Shown here: piece by piece, positions 23,790-34,094 of the stretch
Numbering within the stretch: the stretch's first letter is position 1
Layout: every line of letters starts with the position of its first letter
From: Silene latifolia
Lineage: Eukaryota > Streptophyta > Magnoliopsida > Caryophyllales > Caryophyllaceae
DNA: 64,000 nt
Assembly (NCBI RefSeq): GCF_048544455.1
Contig: NC_133526.1
Span: 264,001-328,000, forward strand
Reading direction: 5' to 3'
The notes under the pieces: model-generated
Seen by the model: only the letters and a program-made list of their open reading frames with translations
Told to the model about the DNA's origin: nothing
The model's database searches: none
Translations under genes and position numbers: made by a program

Positions 23790-24260
23790 TAGAAAACAAA
23801 ACTATGTATCTTTTTGCATTTATCTCGAGCAACAGCAATGGTTTTGAGCGATGAATGTTTAGGCAATTTGGGGTCCGAATATATAAATGCATCATAAACA
23901 CAAATCCTCTAAAACTTTCTTATTCTTCAGATCCTTTCGCCTTACACTTAGCTCCATATTATAAAAAGTTCCCCCTTGCCGCTTGTCTTTCAAGTACTCG
24001 ACTTTCAACACATTCAATAGAGGTAAACCGTAGCGCTGTTGTGGTGGTCTCTTGGAGAAAAACCAAGAGATGGCTGAATCTGCTAGCTCCAGTATATAGG
24101 CATCATGGTAGTGTTTCTTATCAAGAAGTGTATATTGTTTGGGTTGTTCTGAGGGCGATGGGGACGGAGCTAAGGTGGGGCTTAGGCTTCGAGAAGTGGC
24201 TGTGACTTGAGCCAATGCTAGGAAGAGGGGAAGCAAAAGTACAAGTGTGAGTTTTGTCAT
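23790..24260 (-). pseudogene. Cystatin-like, type I 5' part (array copy 6), C-terminally broken
   Basis: Sister of copy 3 after the 7.1-kb duplication, but without that copy's inserted stretch, so the domain reads through VEYLKDKRQGGTFYNME. A one-base change of length near 23,901 (CACAAATCC where others have CACAGTCC) shifts the frame and ends the protein at 122 residues (EDLCL), losing the last third of the domain and both conserved Cys. A truncated secreted product is conceivable. Different lesions in copies 3 and 6 mean that both broke after they separated. Confidence 0.75.
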
Positions 24261-25778
24261 GTTTGCTTTACTTTTGGATGATTATTTTTAGTGAATGTGC
24301 AATTGTGCATGTCATTGATGTAAATGGTCTTATTTATACTACTTTTTTAACGGTTTTTCTAACGTGAATGTACACGAAATCTCAATTATTAATTGGGTTT
24401 CACAATCTGTTGGTTTCATACCATGTATATAATGGTCTTATTTTCATTTTACAAAATCTACTTGATTATGATCATATGTTCAATAATTATGAGAGGATGT
24501 CGAGTTACTTATTTTGGTTACAAAACAACTATAATTGGCCAAATTGAGGACCTTAAAGGAAGCTACAAATTTATATTAGTGAGGACTTGATCATACAATC
24601 ATACACTAACATATATACTTTATACACTACCATGTATACTAGCTAGGCTTATTCTACCAAATAATATGTTTCTATTTCGTATTAAATTTATTGAGAGTTG
24701 TGCTCAAATGAAATGAGACAAACTTCTCCGTATTGATGGAGTCTAGCGGTTAAATTTGATTGAAATTCCCAATAAACTTATGTTCAAGTTTTTTAAAGAT
24801 CAATCTTATGGAGTATTTATGGCCTGAATCTATGTCTTCTAAATTTCGAGTTTATCACTCTCGGATGACTTACATGTTATATATACGTAAAAAAAATTGA
24901 GAAGAACCGTTTGGATGATAGTATCTAGGTAGCCTAAAAACGGAATTGGACACGGCATTCCATGAAATTTAGATTACGGGACACATTATTTTATAGTTAT
25001 AAACGTAGGATTTTATTTTTATAAAAGTATTGGATATTAAATTAAAATAAATGAATGTAAAATTTGGCATTCTCATTTCCCATTCAAATCCATCTTTTAA
25101 TTAATCTCTTTCGACATCTTATTCCTCGTCTAAAGAACATCATCCACCCCCAAATTCAACTCATTTTCCACCATAAAACAACGCACTCTATTCACCTTAA
25201 ATTCAACTTGATTTCGTTTGAAAGTGTGCATAAAATGTGCCCAGATACCATGGATACAGGTCCAAAACGTGTCCAAGTACCATGGACACATGTCCAAATA
25301 ACTGAAAAAAGTTAGACTCGACTTTATATGTGTCCAACACGTTTAAACACGTATCTGATGTTATTTTTCTGTTGATGTTATTTTAGCCTAAACAAAAGTA
25401 GCCTAACCTAAAAACAATGCATAAAAACTTTAAAGAAACAGTCTCTACAATGAGTAATGATTATTTAAATGAAGAGTTTGGTAAATATTTTTTAGTATAC
25501 TTCATTTTCTTAATTGTTCTTGATATACTCTATATATTTTAATATTGACGGAATTTGAACTCAGGTTATAAATGGTGAACACCATCGTTTAAAGTTCTCG
25601 TAGTTCGAATGCATTTTTCCTGCATCATTTGACGACAGATTTATGTGCTACACTATTAGTAGTCGTAATCAATTAATCGTAATAGATTCGTTCCAACAAC
25701 ACAAAATCTTATTAAAACCATACTAACTCATTACAATCATATCCGCATTATTAATCAATGAGCTACTGAAATCGAAGA
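24261..25778. other. Type X spacer, third copy
   Basis: Almost identical to 17,158-18,675. No gene. Confidence 0.6.
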
Positions 25779-26228
25779 TTAGAAAACAAAACTATGTATC
25801 TTTTTGCATTTATCTCGAGAAACAACAATGGTTTTGAGCGATGAATGTTTAGGCAATTTGGGGTCTGAATATATAAATGCATCATAAACACAGTCCTCTA
25901 AAACTTTCTTATTCTTCAGATCCTTTCGCCTTACACTTAGCTCCATATTATAAAAAGTTCCCCCTCGCCGCTTGTCTTTCAAGTACTCGACTTTCAACAC
26001 ATTCAATAAAGGTAAACCGTAGCGCTGTTGTGGTGGTCTCTTGGACAAAAACCAAGAGATGGTTGAATCTGCTAGTTCAAGTATATAGGCATCATGGTAG
26101 TGCTTCTTATCAATAAGTGTATATTTTCCGGGTTATTCTGAGGGCGATGGTGACGGAGCTAAGCCTGGGCTTAGGCTTCGAGAAGTGGCTGTGACTTGAA
26201 CCAAAATTATAAGTGTGAGTTTTGTCAT
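25779..26228 (-). pseudogene. Cystatin-like, type II (array copy 7), broken
   Basis: Sister of copy 4. It shares the seven-codon deletion in the signal-peptide core (LIILVQVTATSRS). It does not share the frameshift of copy 4; instead a single base change turns a conserved Gln codon of the linker (S-E-Q-P) into TAA at about 26,135. The downstream domain is intact. Confidence 0.78.
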
Positions 26229-28219
26229 ATTTGTTTCACTTGATGATGATTGTTTGTAGTGAATGTGCATGTTATTATTGATGTAAAATGGTCGTATTTA
26301 TATATACACTACAAGAATTCATGACACGGGCCGACTACAAATTTTCATATCAAGTATATAGTGATCATATCTTCATTTTACCAAATCTACTTGATTATGA
26401 TATGTTTAGTAATTATGAGGAGATCTCCAGTTCCATTTATAGAGTTTTACTTATTCTGGTTGCAAATAAAGAAAACCCAATTGTTACAATTTTCCAATAT
26501 TTGTAACACAAAAATAGAACAAAGTGATGAATGAAAATAAAAATTTTTTACATATGCATGCTCAATATCGCATGTCCTTGTGTGTACTGAGTAAGTACAA
26601 CAATTTTTGTATAAAACTGATGTAAAATTAATTATTTTTTACCTAAATAATCCCATCAACATAACTTCCACTAACCACTTAGTACCAGGTTCCAACATTA
26701 ATCGGGTAAAATTTGATCATACTATAATTCATTCTCATTTCTTACTCAAATTTATCTTCTAATCAATCTCTTTCGGCATTTCATTCCTCGTCTAAAGAAC
26801 ATCATTCACCCCAATTCAACTCATTTCCTCACCTTAAAACAACGCATCTTATTCACGTAAATTCAACTTGATTTCTTTTAAAAGTGTGCATAAATTGTGT
26901 CCAGAAACCATGAACACGTACAAATCCGAAACGTGTCCAAATAGTCAAATACCATGGGCACGTTTAACCGTAAATGCACTAACATTTAATATCTCTCAAA
27001 ATGCATCAATAACACACACCAGCAACTCTCCTATAGGATCCAATAGGAGAAAAACCCAAGCAAAAACATTAATATATTAAGTTTTTGTTTTTATTTTGAT
27101 AACTTTATAATTTATAATGAAAACTAACATAGTTAATTATGTAAGTTATTAATTTAAAATATTGGGTTACTAAAATAAAAATATTATTTCAAATTTTTAT
27201 TAAGTAATTTTGTTGGGTCTTATGCTATTGGGTTAGTCTTATCTAAATATAGGTCTTATAGAATAATTTGTGCACACTTGTGGATCTCTGTAAACCAAAA
27301 AAAAAAATACAAAAAAAAAATGTAACTTCTATAATCTTAATTAACATATTCTAATCTCTTAATAAACATTTGTAAACTCAATGCAGAAGCGATAAAAAAT
27401 TGATTTTTATTTTTAGTTAAATTTTTCAAATATGTTTAAAATTACCTTATGTTATTACTCTCTCGTTCTTGGTAACTTCAAATTCTATCCCCGTCACTGT
27501 CTCACTGATACTGAGGGAGTGAGGGCTACATTGATGCAGACTAGTTATCAACCTTTGGTTAAACTATTTTTTCTAACGCGTTTTTCAACATTTATTATGA
27601 ATGATACGGAGTATGATTATATAAATATGTTTTGAGTATTCAAGTATTGGCTTGTTAAATTGTTACAAATTATCCTAATTGTTATTAAGCAAATTATTAT
27701 TTTTGGTTCAAATGAGATCATTTATATTGTGGGTAGCCCAACTTCATGATTGGTGATTAAACATATGGTCATTTTATAAGAAAAATCGTCATATAAAAGA
27801 CTTAAGTTCTATTTTCTAAGTAAAAATACCTCGAGCCAATAGTCATGCATCGTATTATGTGAGGTTTCTTATGATGTTATTTCAAAGATAAACAAAAGCC
27901 TAACCTAAAAACAATGACGATAAATATTTAACTGAAGAGTTTGATAAATATTTCATGTTATATTTTATTTTCTTAACCCTTCTTGAATCTTGTATTTTAA
28001 TGTCAACGGGATTTGAACTCGTGTCATGAACATGACCGCTCACAATCCATAATTCATATTTCTTAGCATCATTTGACAACGGATTTATGTGTTACACTAT
28101 TAGTAGTAATCAATTAATCATAATAGATTCGTTGCAATAACACAAACTCTTATTAAAATCATACTAACTCATTACAATCATATCCGCATTATTAATCAAT
28201 GAGCTAATGAAATCAAAGA
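26229..28219. other. Type Y spacer, fourth copy
   Basis: Matches 19,125-21,306 without the LTR-like insertion. No gene. Confidence 0.6.
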
Positions 28220-28628
28220 TTAGAAAACAAAACTATGTATCTTTTTGCATTTATCTCGAGCAACAGCAATGGTTTTGAGCGATGAATGTTTAGGCAATTT
28301 GGGGTCTGAATATATAAATGCATCATAAACACAGTCCTCTAAAACTTTCTTATTCTTCAGATCCTTTCGCCTTACACTTAGCTCCATATTATAAAAAGTT
28401 CCCCCTCGCCGCTTGTCCTTCAAGTACTCGACTTTCAACACATTCAATAGAGGTAAACCGTAGCGCTGTTGTGGTGGTCTCTTGGAGAAAAACCAAGAGA
28501 TGGCTGAATCTGCTAGTTCAAGTATATAGGCATCATGGTAGTGTTTCTTATCAAGAAGTGTATATTGTGACTTGAGCCAATAATGCTAGGAAGAGGGGAA
28601 CCAAAATTATAAGTGTGAGTTTTGTCAT
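28220..28628 (-). pseudogene. Cystatin-like, type II (array copy 8), broken
   Basis: The signal peptide region (ATG at 28,628) runs into LALLAQVT and then straight to the domain: the Ser-Pro linker present in every other copy has been deleted, out of frame, so translation stops within a few codons. The rest of the domain is like copy 5. The sequence to its right is a more diverged form of the type Y spacer, so this looks like the old right edge of the array. Confidence 0.75.
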
Positions 28629-31025
28629 CTTTGATTTGTTTCACTTGAAGATGATTGTTTGTAATGAATGTGGATGTTATTCATGTAAAACAATGTTCAT
28701 ATTTATACACTACAAGAATTAAAGACAAGGGCGACTATAAATTTTCATATCAAGTATATAATGATCATATCTTCATTTTAATAAATTTACTTGATTATGA
28801 TATGTTGAGTAATTATGAGAAGATCTCCATATCCATATATAGAGTTTTACATAAATAAAAAATCATACCTAATGATTTTCTACCTTAATTTACGAGTACA
28901 ATTTTTCAATATTTGTAACACAAAAATAGAACAAAATGAATGAAAATAAAATTGTTTCACATATGCTCAAGATTTCGTGTCCTTCTATTTAAGACTACCT
29001 TTGGAACCTGGTGGTGACTGGTGAGTGTAACAACTTGTATAAAATTAATGTACACAAATGTTATTATAAAACCAATTATTTTTTACCTAAATAACCCCAT
29101 CAACATAACTTTCACTAACTACTCATTACTCAGTACCATACTACCATGTTCCAATATTAATGCCGTAAAACCGTTTTATAGAAGAATTACTCAAGGGAGT
29201 GAGGGCTATATTAATGTAGACTAGCTACTTAGCTAGTTATCAATCTAAAAACTATTTTCTCTAACGACTTTTCAACATCTATTAATATAACTTCCACTAG
29301 TCAGTACCAAGTTCCAATATTAATACCGTAAAACCATTTTACAGAAGATTTATTTGAGTGGGCGAGGGCTACGTACATTGATGTAGACTAATTATCAATC
29401 TTCAGTTAAACTATTTTCTCGGACGACTTTTCAACATTTATTACGTATATTTGTATGACTATATAAATATAAAATATGTCTTGAGTATTCAAGTATTGGC
29501 TTGTTAAGTTTTTAATATTATCCAAATTGCGATTAAACAAATCATTAAGGCTACGTTTTCTTTTATCTTATCTACGTGTAAATGACATGGTGCTGCCTAA
29601 TTCAATTATTTTGAGTCAATGAAAAAATAATCACAATAATCACGGAATAGAAAAGAATACTCATTAGGTTTCTTGATTTATTTGTTTCTTTGGGACATAT
29701 CAGAAGTGATAACAGTTAAATAATAAAATTTTATATAATCGTTTTATAAAAGACTAATTATTCTAACTAAGTGAAAATGTCTCGAGTCATGCATATTAAT
29801 CGTGTTAAATAACACGACACGAACCCGACACGAAATTAACGGGTTTGGGTTGAGGTTCAACGACCCATTTATGTAAGTGGGTCGACACGAACACGACACG
29901 ATATTTAATTGGGTCGGGTTTGGGTTGAGCTCTCTAAACACGAACCCGACACGAATGACCTGTTTAGTAAATTAATCCTAATTTTTTTTATCCTTCATCA
30001 CATAAATATACTTGAACTTTCCAAATATTGATGACACACGAAAACACGACACGAACCCGACACGAAATTAGCGGGTTATGGTTGAGGCTTGATGACCCAT
30101 TTATGTAAGTGGGTCGACACGAACACGACACGAGATTTAAATGGGTCGGGTTTGGGTTGAAGAATTTGTGACCCGTTTACATGTGACACGAACACGAACC
30201 CAACACGACCCGATCTGTTTGCCAGGTCTAAGTTTACCTAAAAACGACAATGACTTGCCAACATATAAAACTTTATGTCTTACATATGGACGATATAGTC
30301 ATATACCCTAATAATGTACGTAGTATAATTGTATAATATGGATAACTACTAAGAAGCCATAATTAATTTGTACTCAACAATGATTGATAGGTACGTGATT
30401 TTAAGAAAAAAAATATAATGCACTTTAACCTTAGTCTAATTTGTCCCCTAAGATAACTCCATATCTATAAATAATTGATACTCGATATTATATTCCGCTC
30501 CATAATTCACCCTAACTACACATTATACCAAGGACATATTCATTACAAATGTAAGTTTATGTCTTGCTCTTTCTGACTTAATTTCAATTTATTTCAGTTC
30601 TACATATTCAGCTTTACTCAGTTTAACTCTATTATGTAGTAAGTTTCATCCCAAAATTTTGATACTATACTTATTTGAAGTTTGATAAAATCGAACACAA
30701 CTCCAAAAAAAAAATGCACCCTAAAACTACTTGCAACACAAAAAGATCAAGCAAACCCGAAATAAAACAGAAAAACATGCAAACTATTCAAACAATTATC
30801 CATCACACTCAAATAATGTATATGAAACAGATTGATCATGATTAATTTATGAATTAATCCAAAATAATACAGCAGAATACAACTTACCACCAAATTATTT
30901 TATTGGTAGTTACATAATATTATATAACTAGTAATTTTCAAGTCAACTAACATTCATAATCATGACAACTACATCACCCCTTCTTCACTACCAACCTTCA
31001 TTTCATATCTTTCATATATAAACTT
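28629..31025. other. Right edge of array and repeat-rich spacer
   Basis: 28,629-29,540 is a decayed type Y spacer that includes two diverged copies of a 190-bp stretch (about 29,090-29,280 and 29,283-29,460). 29,805-30,232 is a repeat listed separately. The remainder is AT-rich without gene signal. Confidence 0.5.
29805..30232. repeat. Degenerate CACGAACCCGACACG-type repeat element
   Basis: Two diverged half-copies, each with ACGACACGAACCCGACACGA, then GACCCATTTATGTAAGTGGG, then TGGGTCGGGTTTGGGTTGA. The right end is GTTTGCCAGGTCTAA. Elements with this wording are common plant non-autonomous hAT-like repeats. The open frame in it is low-complexity. Confidence 0.5.
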
Positions 31026-31234
31026 TACATTTCATATCCCTTTTTGATCCAAACAACTTTTTCTTTGTAATCTTCTATTTCTCACATAATTTTCTTTTTT
31101 CGATATAATTAATTAAATCGGCGAAAAATTTAAACTTTCCATTTCATATCCTTTTTTGATCCAAACAACTCTTTTTTGGTAATCTTCTATTTGTCACATA
31201 ATTTTCTTTTTTGATATAATTAAATCGTCGAAAA
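31026..31234 (+). repeat. Tandem duplication of leader before membrane-protein ATG
   Basis: Two direct copies of about 100-109 bp (31,026-31,134 and 31,135-31,234), each with TTTTTGATCCAAACAACT, AATCTTCTATTT, TCACATAATTTTCTTTTTT and an ending GGCGAAAAAT or GTCGAAAAAT. The second copy ends in the start codon of the gene at 31,235; the first has ATTTAAAC in its place. Confidence 0.8.
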
Positions 31235-32089
31235 ATGGTGTGGAAATTATGGCAAAAGAAGGAAAAAATCACAAATTTACAATTTTTTGGTTACCCATTT
31301 TTATTACAACCATTTTACATACTTTCTATTACACTTCTTAGTTTATTATTACCATTATCATTTCTTCTTTTAGCAAGATTATCAAGTGCACAATATCTAT
31401 TATCATTAGCATCAATTAATCCTCCAAAAACATTTCTTTTTAATATTTTCCTACACACAAATCCAAATATTCTACATGCCCTAATACTAGTTATTAGCTT
31501 ATCATCCTTAATACATTCATTAACAGGGAGAATAAGCTTAATAACCGAGTTCCCGGGTCCGATATTCCGGCCACGTGTCCATGCAGCATGGATATTCCTA
31601 TGCACCTTGCAAGTTTGTGTAGGGTTAGGTATTGAGGCTACTATAAAGGCAGGGATTGATGGTGCAGGATTCGGCGGTGGGCGGTCCATGATAAGTAAAC
31701 TAGTTTTCTTTGTTGGATTACATGAGACCATGGTCCATTGGGCTAGGACAATTGTAAGGCCCGTTGTGGACGACACTGTCTACGGTGGGCCTAAGGAGGA
31801 ACAGTGGCCGGAGAAGTGGGCTTTAGCCGCTTGTTTCGGTGTTTTATCATGGTGGAGGTTGAGAGATGAGGTGGACTCCTTGGTGGTTTTGGTTGAGGTT
31901 AAAAGGGATATGATGATGAAAGTTGGGTTGGGGGATTTTGTTGGATTATGGTTGTATTATTTGACGGTTGCGATCGGGATGTCGAGGATTTTAAAGGCAG
32001 TAATGTGGTTTTTTATGAGGTTCTTTTGTAGAAGGATAGTTGATGATGATGATCAAGATTCTGATTTTGAACTTGATGATAAAGTTTGA
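31235..32089 (+). CDS. Plant multi-pass membrane protein, unknown function
   Basis: Intronless, 284 residues. Five or six hydrophobic segments at about 24-48, 74-97, 113-135, 155-172, 192-208 and 231-262. Between segments 2 and 3 lies EFPGPIFRPRVHAAW, and after segment 4 a conserved-looking loop ARTIVRPVVDDTVYGGPKEE. The C-terminus is very acidic (DDDDQDSDFELDD). It resembles plant uncharacterised transmembrane proteins; I cannot name a function. Segments and charge suggest an endomembrane or plasma-membrane protein with an acidic cytosolic tail. The first ATG was chosen; it follows a duplicated leader. Convergent with the glutamyl endopeptidase gene. Confidence 0.8.
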   Translation: MVWKLWQKKEKITNLQFFGYPFLLQPFYILSITLLSLLLPLSFLLLARLSSAQYLLSLASINPPKTFLFNIFLHTNPNILHALILVISLSSLIHSLTGRISLITEFPGPIFRPRVHAAWIFLCTLQVCVGLGIEATIKAGIDGAGFGGGRSMISKLVFFVGLHETMVHWARTIVRPVVDDTVYGGPKEEQWPEKWALAACFGVLSWWRLRDEVDSLVVLVEVKRDMMMKVGLGDFVGLWLYYLTVAIGMSRILKAVMWFFMRFFCRRIVDDDDQDSDFELDDKV

Positions 32090-32092
32090 TGA

Positions 32093-32951
32093 TCCTTCTT
32101 TTGTTTAAGGTTTTTGGTTCAATCTTTTGTGGTGTTGATATTGTATAAATATTATATTCATCAGTTTTTCATTTTGGGTAATTTTTCCAACTTGTGTTAC
32201 ATTCTTAAACGAGAGCGGATTCTCTATCTCATTTTGTGTCTCATCTTGTGTCCCACTATACTCACCTTGTGACACATCATTAGTTTAAGACAAGTGTACA
32301 GGAGATGAGACACAAAAGTGGAACAAATGATCTCAACTCTTCTTAAGCTGCTGTAAATGAAATATATGAAAACAGAACATATTTGACTCGTATTCATCTG
32401 TAATGACAATTTTCTTTTGTTTGGATTATAACCGTGGTTTGCATAAAATCGTGTCTATGAAGCCAGGAGTTGTGAGTCGAGAAATTGAAACTCGAGGCAG
32501 ATGTCAGCTAGGTTCAGGATGTTACGAATAATATTTCTGTATATTGATCGGAAAATCAGTCAAGGAACAAGATTTATCATGCTGATAATCCAGCATGGAG
32601 AAAATGTGCCGAGCTATATAAATCCGTACAATCGTTTCTGTGGTAACATATGAATCAATGTTTAATGAATACAGACTAATGCTTGAATCACTATTTCAAG
32701 GGAATCGGGTTAGCGAGAACCTATAACAGCTGAGCGGAAGAACAGCAGCAGCTTCTGTTGTGTCGGTTTTGTCATGGCTTCACACCAGAGCATCTGACCA
32801 ACCATGATCATCATCTACGCAGAATGTTCGCTCTTGGGGTTTCATTGCCAATCTATCAGTGAACGAAATTAAAAACGTCAAAAATATTGGCTGTATATAT
32901 CATTTTCCTTGAATATTATCGGTAAATCCTGAATTAGAAGAAAAATAGACA
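32093..32951. other. Convergent 3' region
   Basis: Holds the 3' UTRs of the membrane-protein gene (from the left) and of the endopeptidase gene (from the right). An inverted repeat (GTCTCATCTTGTGTCCC and GAGATGAGACACAAAAG, 32,237-32,320) is a likely MITE remnant. Confidence 0.45.
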
Positions 32952-34059
32952 TTACCATAAGGATGACCTCCTGAGAGAATGGACTCCAAGGTCGAGATCT
33001 TCCTCTTTAGCACCACCGCCGCTGCCACCTGTTGTAGAAGTTACTTGGCTATTCAAATTTGTTTTTCCTCCGCCCTCCTTAAGAGAAACAGCATCTACGT
33101 TCAATTCAGACGTGTTTGCAACACAATGTTTCTGCAGCCACCTATCTGTCTCCCAAAGAACATGCATGATGCTTTCTCTAGCTGAATACCCATGGCTCTC
33201 GTAAGGTAGAATTACCAAGCGACATAGAGCCCCGTGACCCTTCAGCGCAGTATAGAAACGGTCTGACTGGTATTTTGATGTAGAGACCACAAACACAAAA
33301 GTCAGTAAAATAACACCCCACAAATTTTAGCAATCTGTGCAAAATCATCTACCTGCATTGTCATTGTTCCTGAATTATTGTCTTCTTCTCCGTGGATCAG
33401 TAAAATAGGTTTCTTGATCTTATTTGCTGCCATGAACGGGCTCATTTCCACATAAATGTTTGTCGCCTCCCAGAGAGTTCTATCCTCATTCTACCATGTC
33501 CACGATACCAACAAAACAGAAGAATTGGTCGAGAATTAGATTATGAAGGTACAACAGGTATTTTGCTAAATTGTGAAAAAAAACAAAATAAGAGTCCAGG
33601 TTAGGATATAGTGATATTATTGTATGAACAAGCTACCTGAAATCCAAAGGGGGTTAGAGTTCGATTATAGGCTCCAGATCGAGCAATACCACAGCTGAAA
33701 AGATGAGGCGCATGTGCCAAAAGGTTTGCTGTCATGAATGCTCCGTAAGAATGACCTCCAACTGCTATCTTGTTCGGGTGAGCCACCTTAAGGTCAAAAT
33801 AAGAGCATTCAATGAACATCTATGCAATTAAGTTTTCCCTGATAGCCAGCAAATGATTTGTTCAAGAAACCAAAATTAAAAAAATGATTTTTAGGGGGAA
33901 AAAACTCACTCCTCGTCGGATGACTTCTTCTACTGCAGCCTCAGCACTAGCAACAAGTTGCTCTACATACCTGGTGAAAAAGATCGTCAGAGCAGGATGA
34001 TGTAGACATACAGGAAAAGAATAAAAAATAACATAAAATCTCGCACTGCATCAAGCTTT

Positions 34060-34094
<35 letters not shown>

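Noticed and set aside
14754-26506. Recurrent spacer frames (MTRADYKFSYQVYSDHIF and similar)
   Set aside because: They are in the duplicated AT-rich promoter-side spacer, overlap the TATA region, change frame between copies and have no known match.
14293-28575. Recurrent plus-strand frames of about 79 codons starting MHHKHSPLKLSYSSDPF
   Set aside because: Antisense shadows of the cystatin-like copies; they recur only because the genes are duplicated.
29805-30232. Repeated CACGAACCCGACACG units, considered as a CRISPR-like or satellite array
   Set aside because: Units are irregular, without equal spacers, and match a common plant dispersed repeat; the rest of the window is clearly nuclear plant DNA.
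31315-31776. A 153-codon open frame on the minus strand
   Set aside because: Antisense shadow of the membrane-protein gene, which has the better start, composition and hydrophobic pattern.
32782-32860. A possible extra 3' exon of the endopeptidase gene
   Set aside because: A splice donor at the last codons is possible, but the protein already ends in HSLRRSSLW, as expected for the family.
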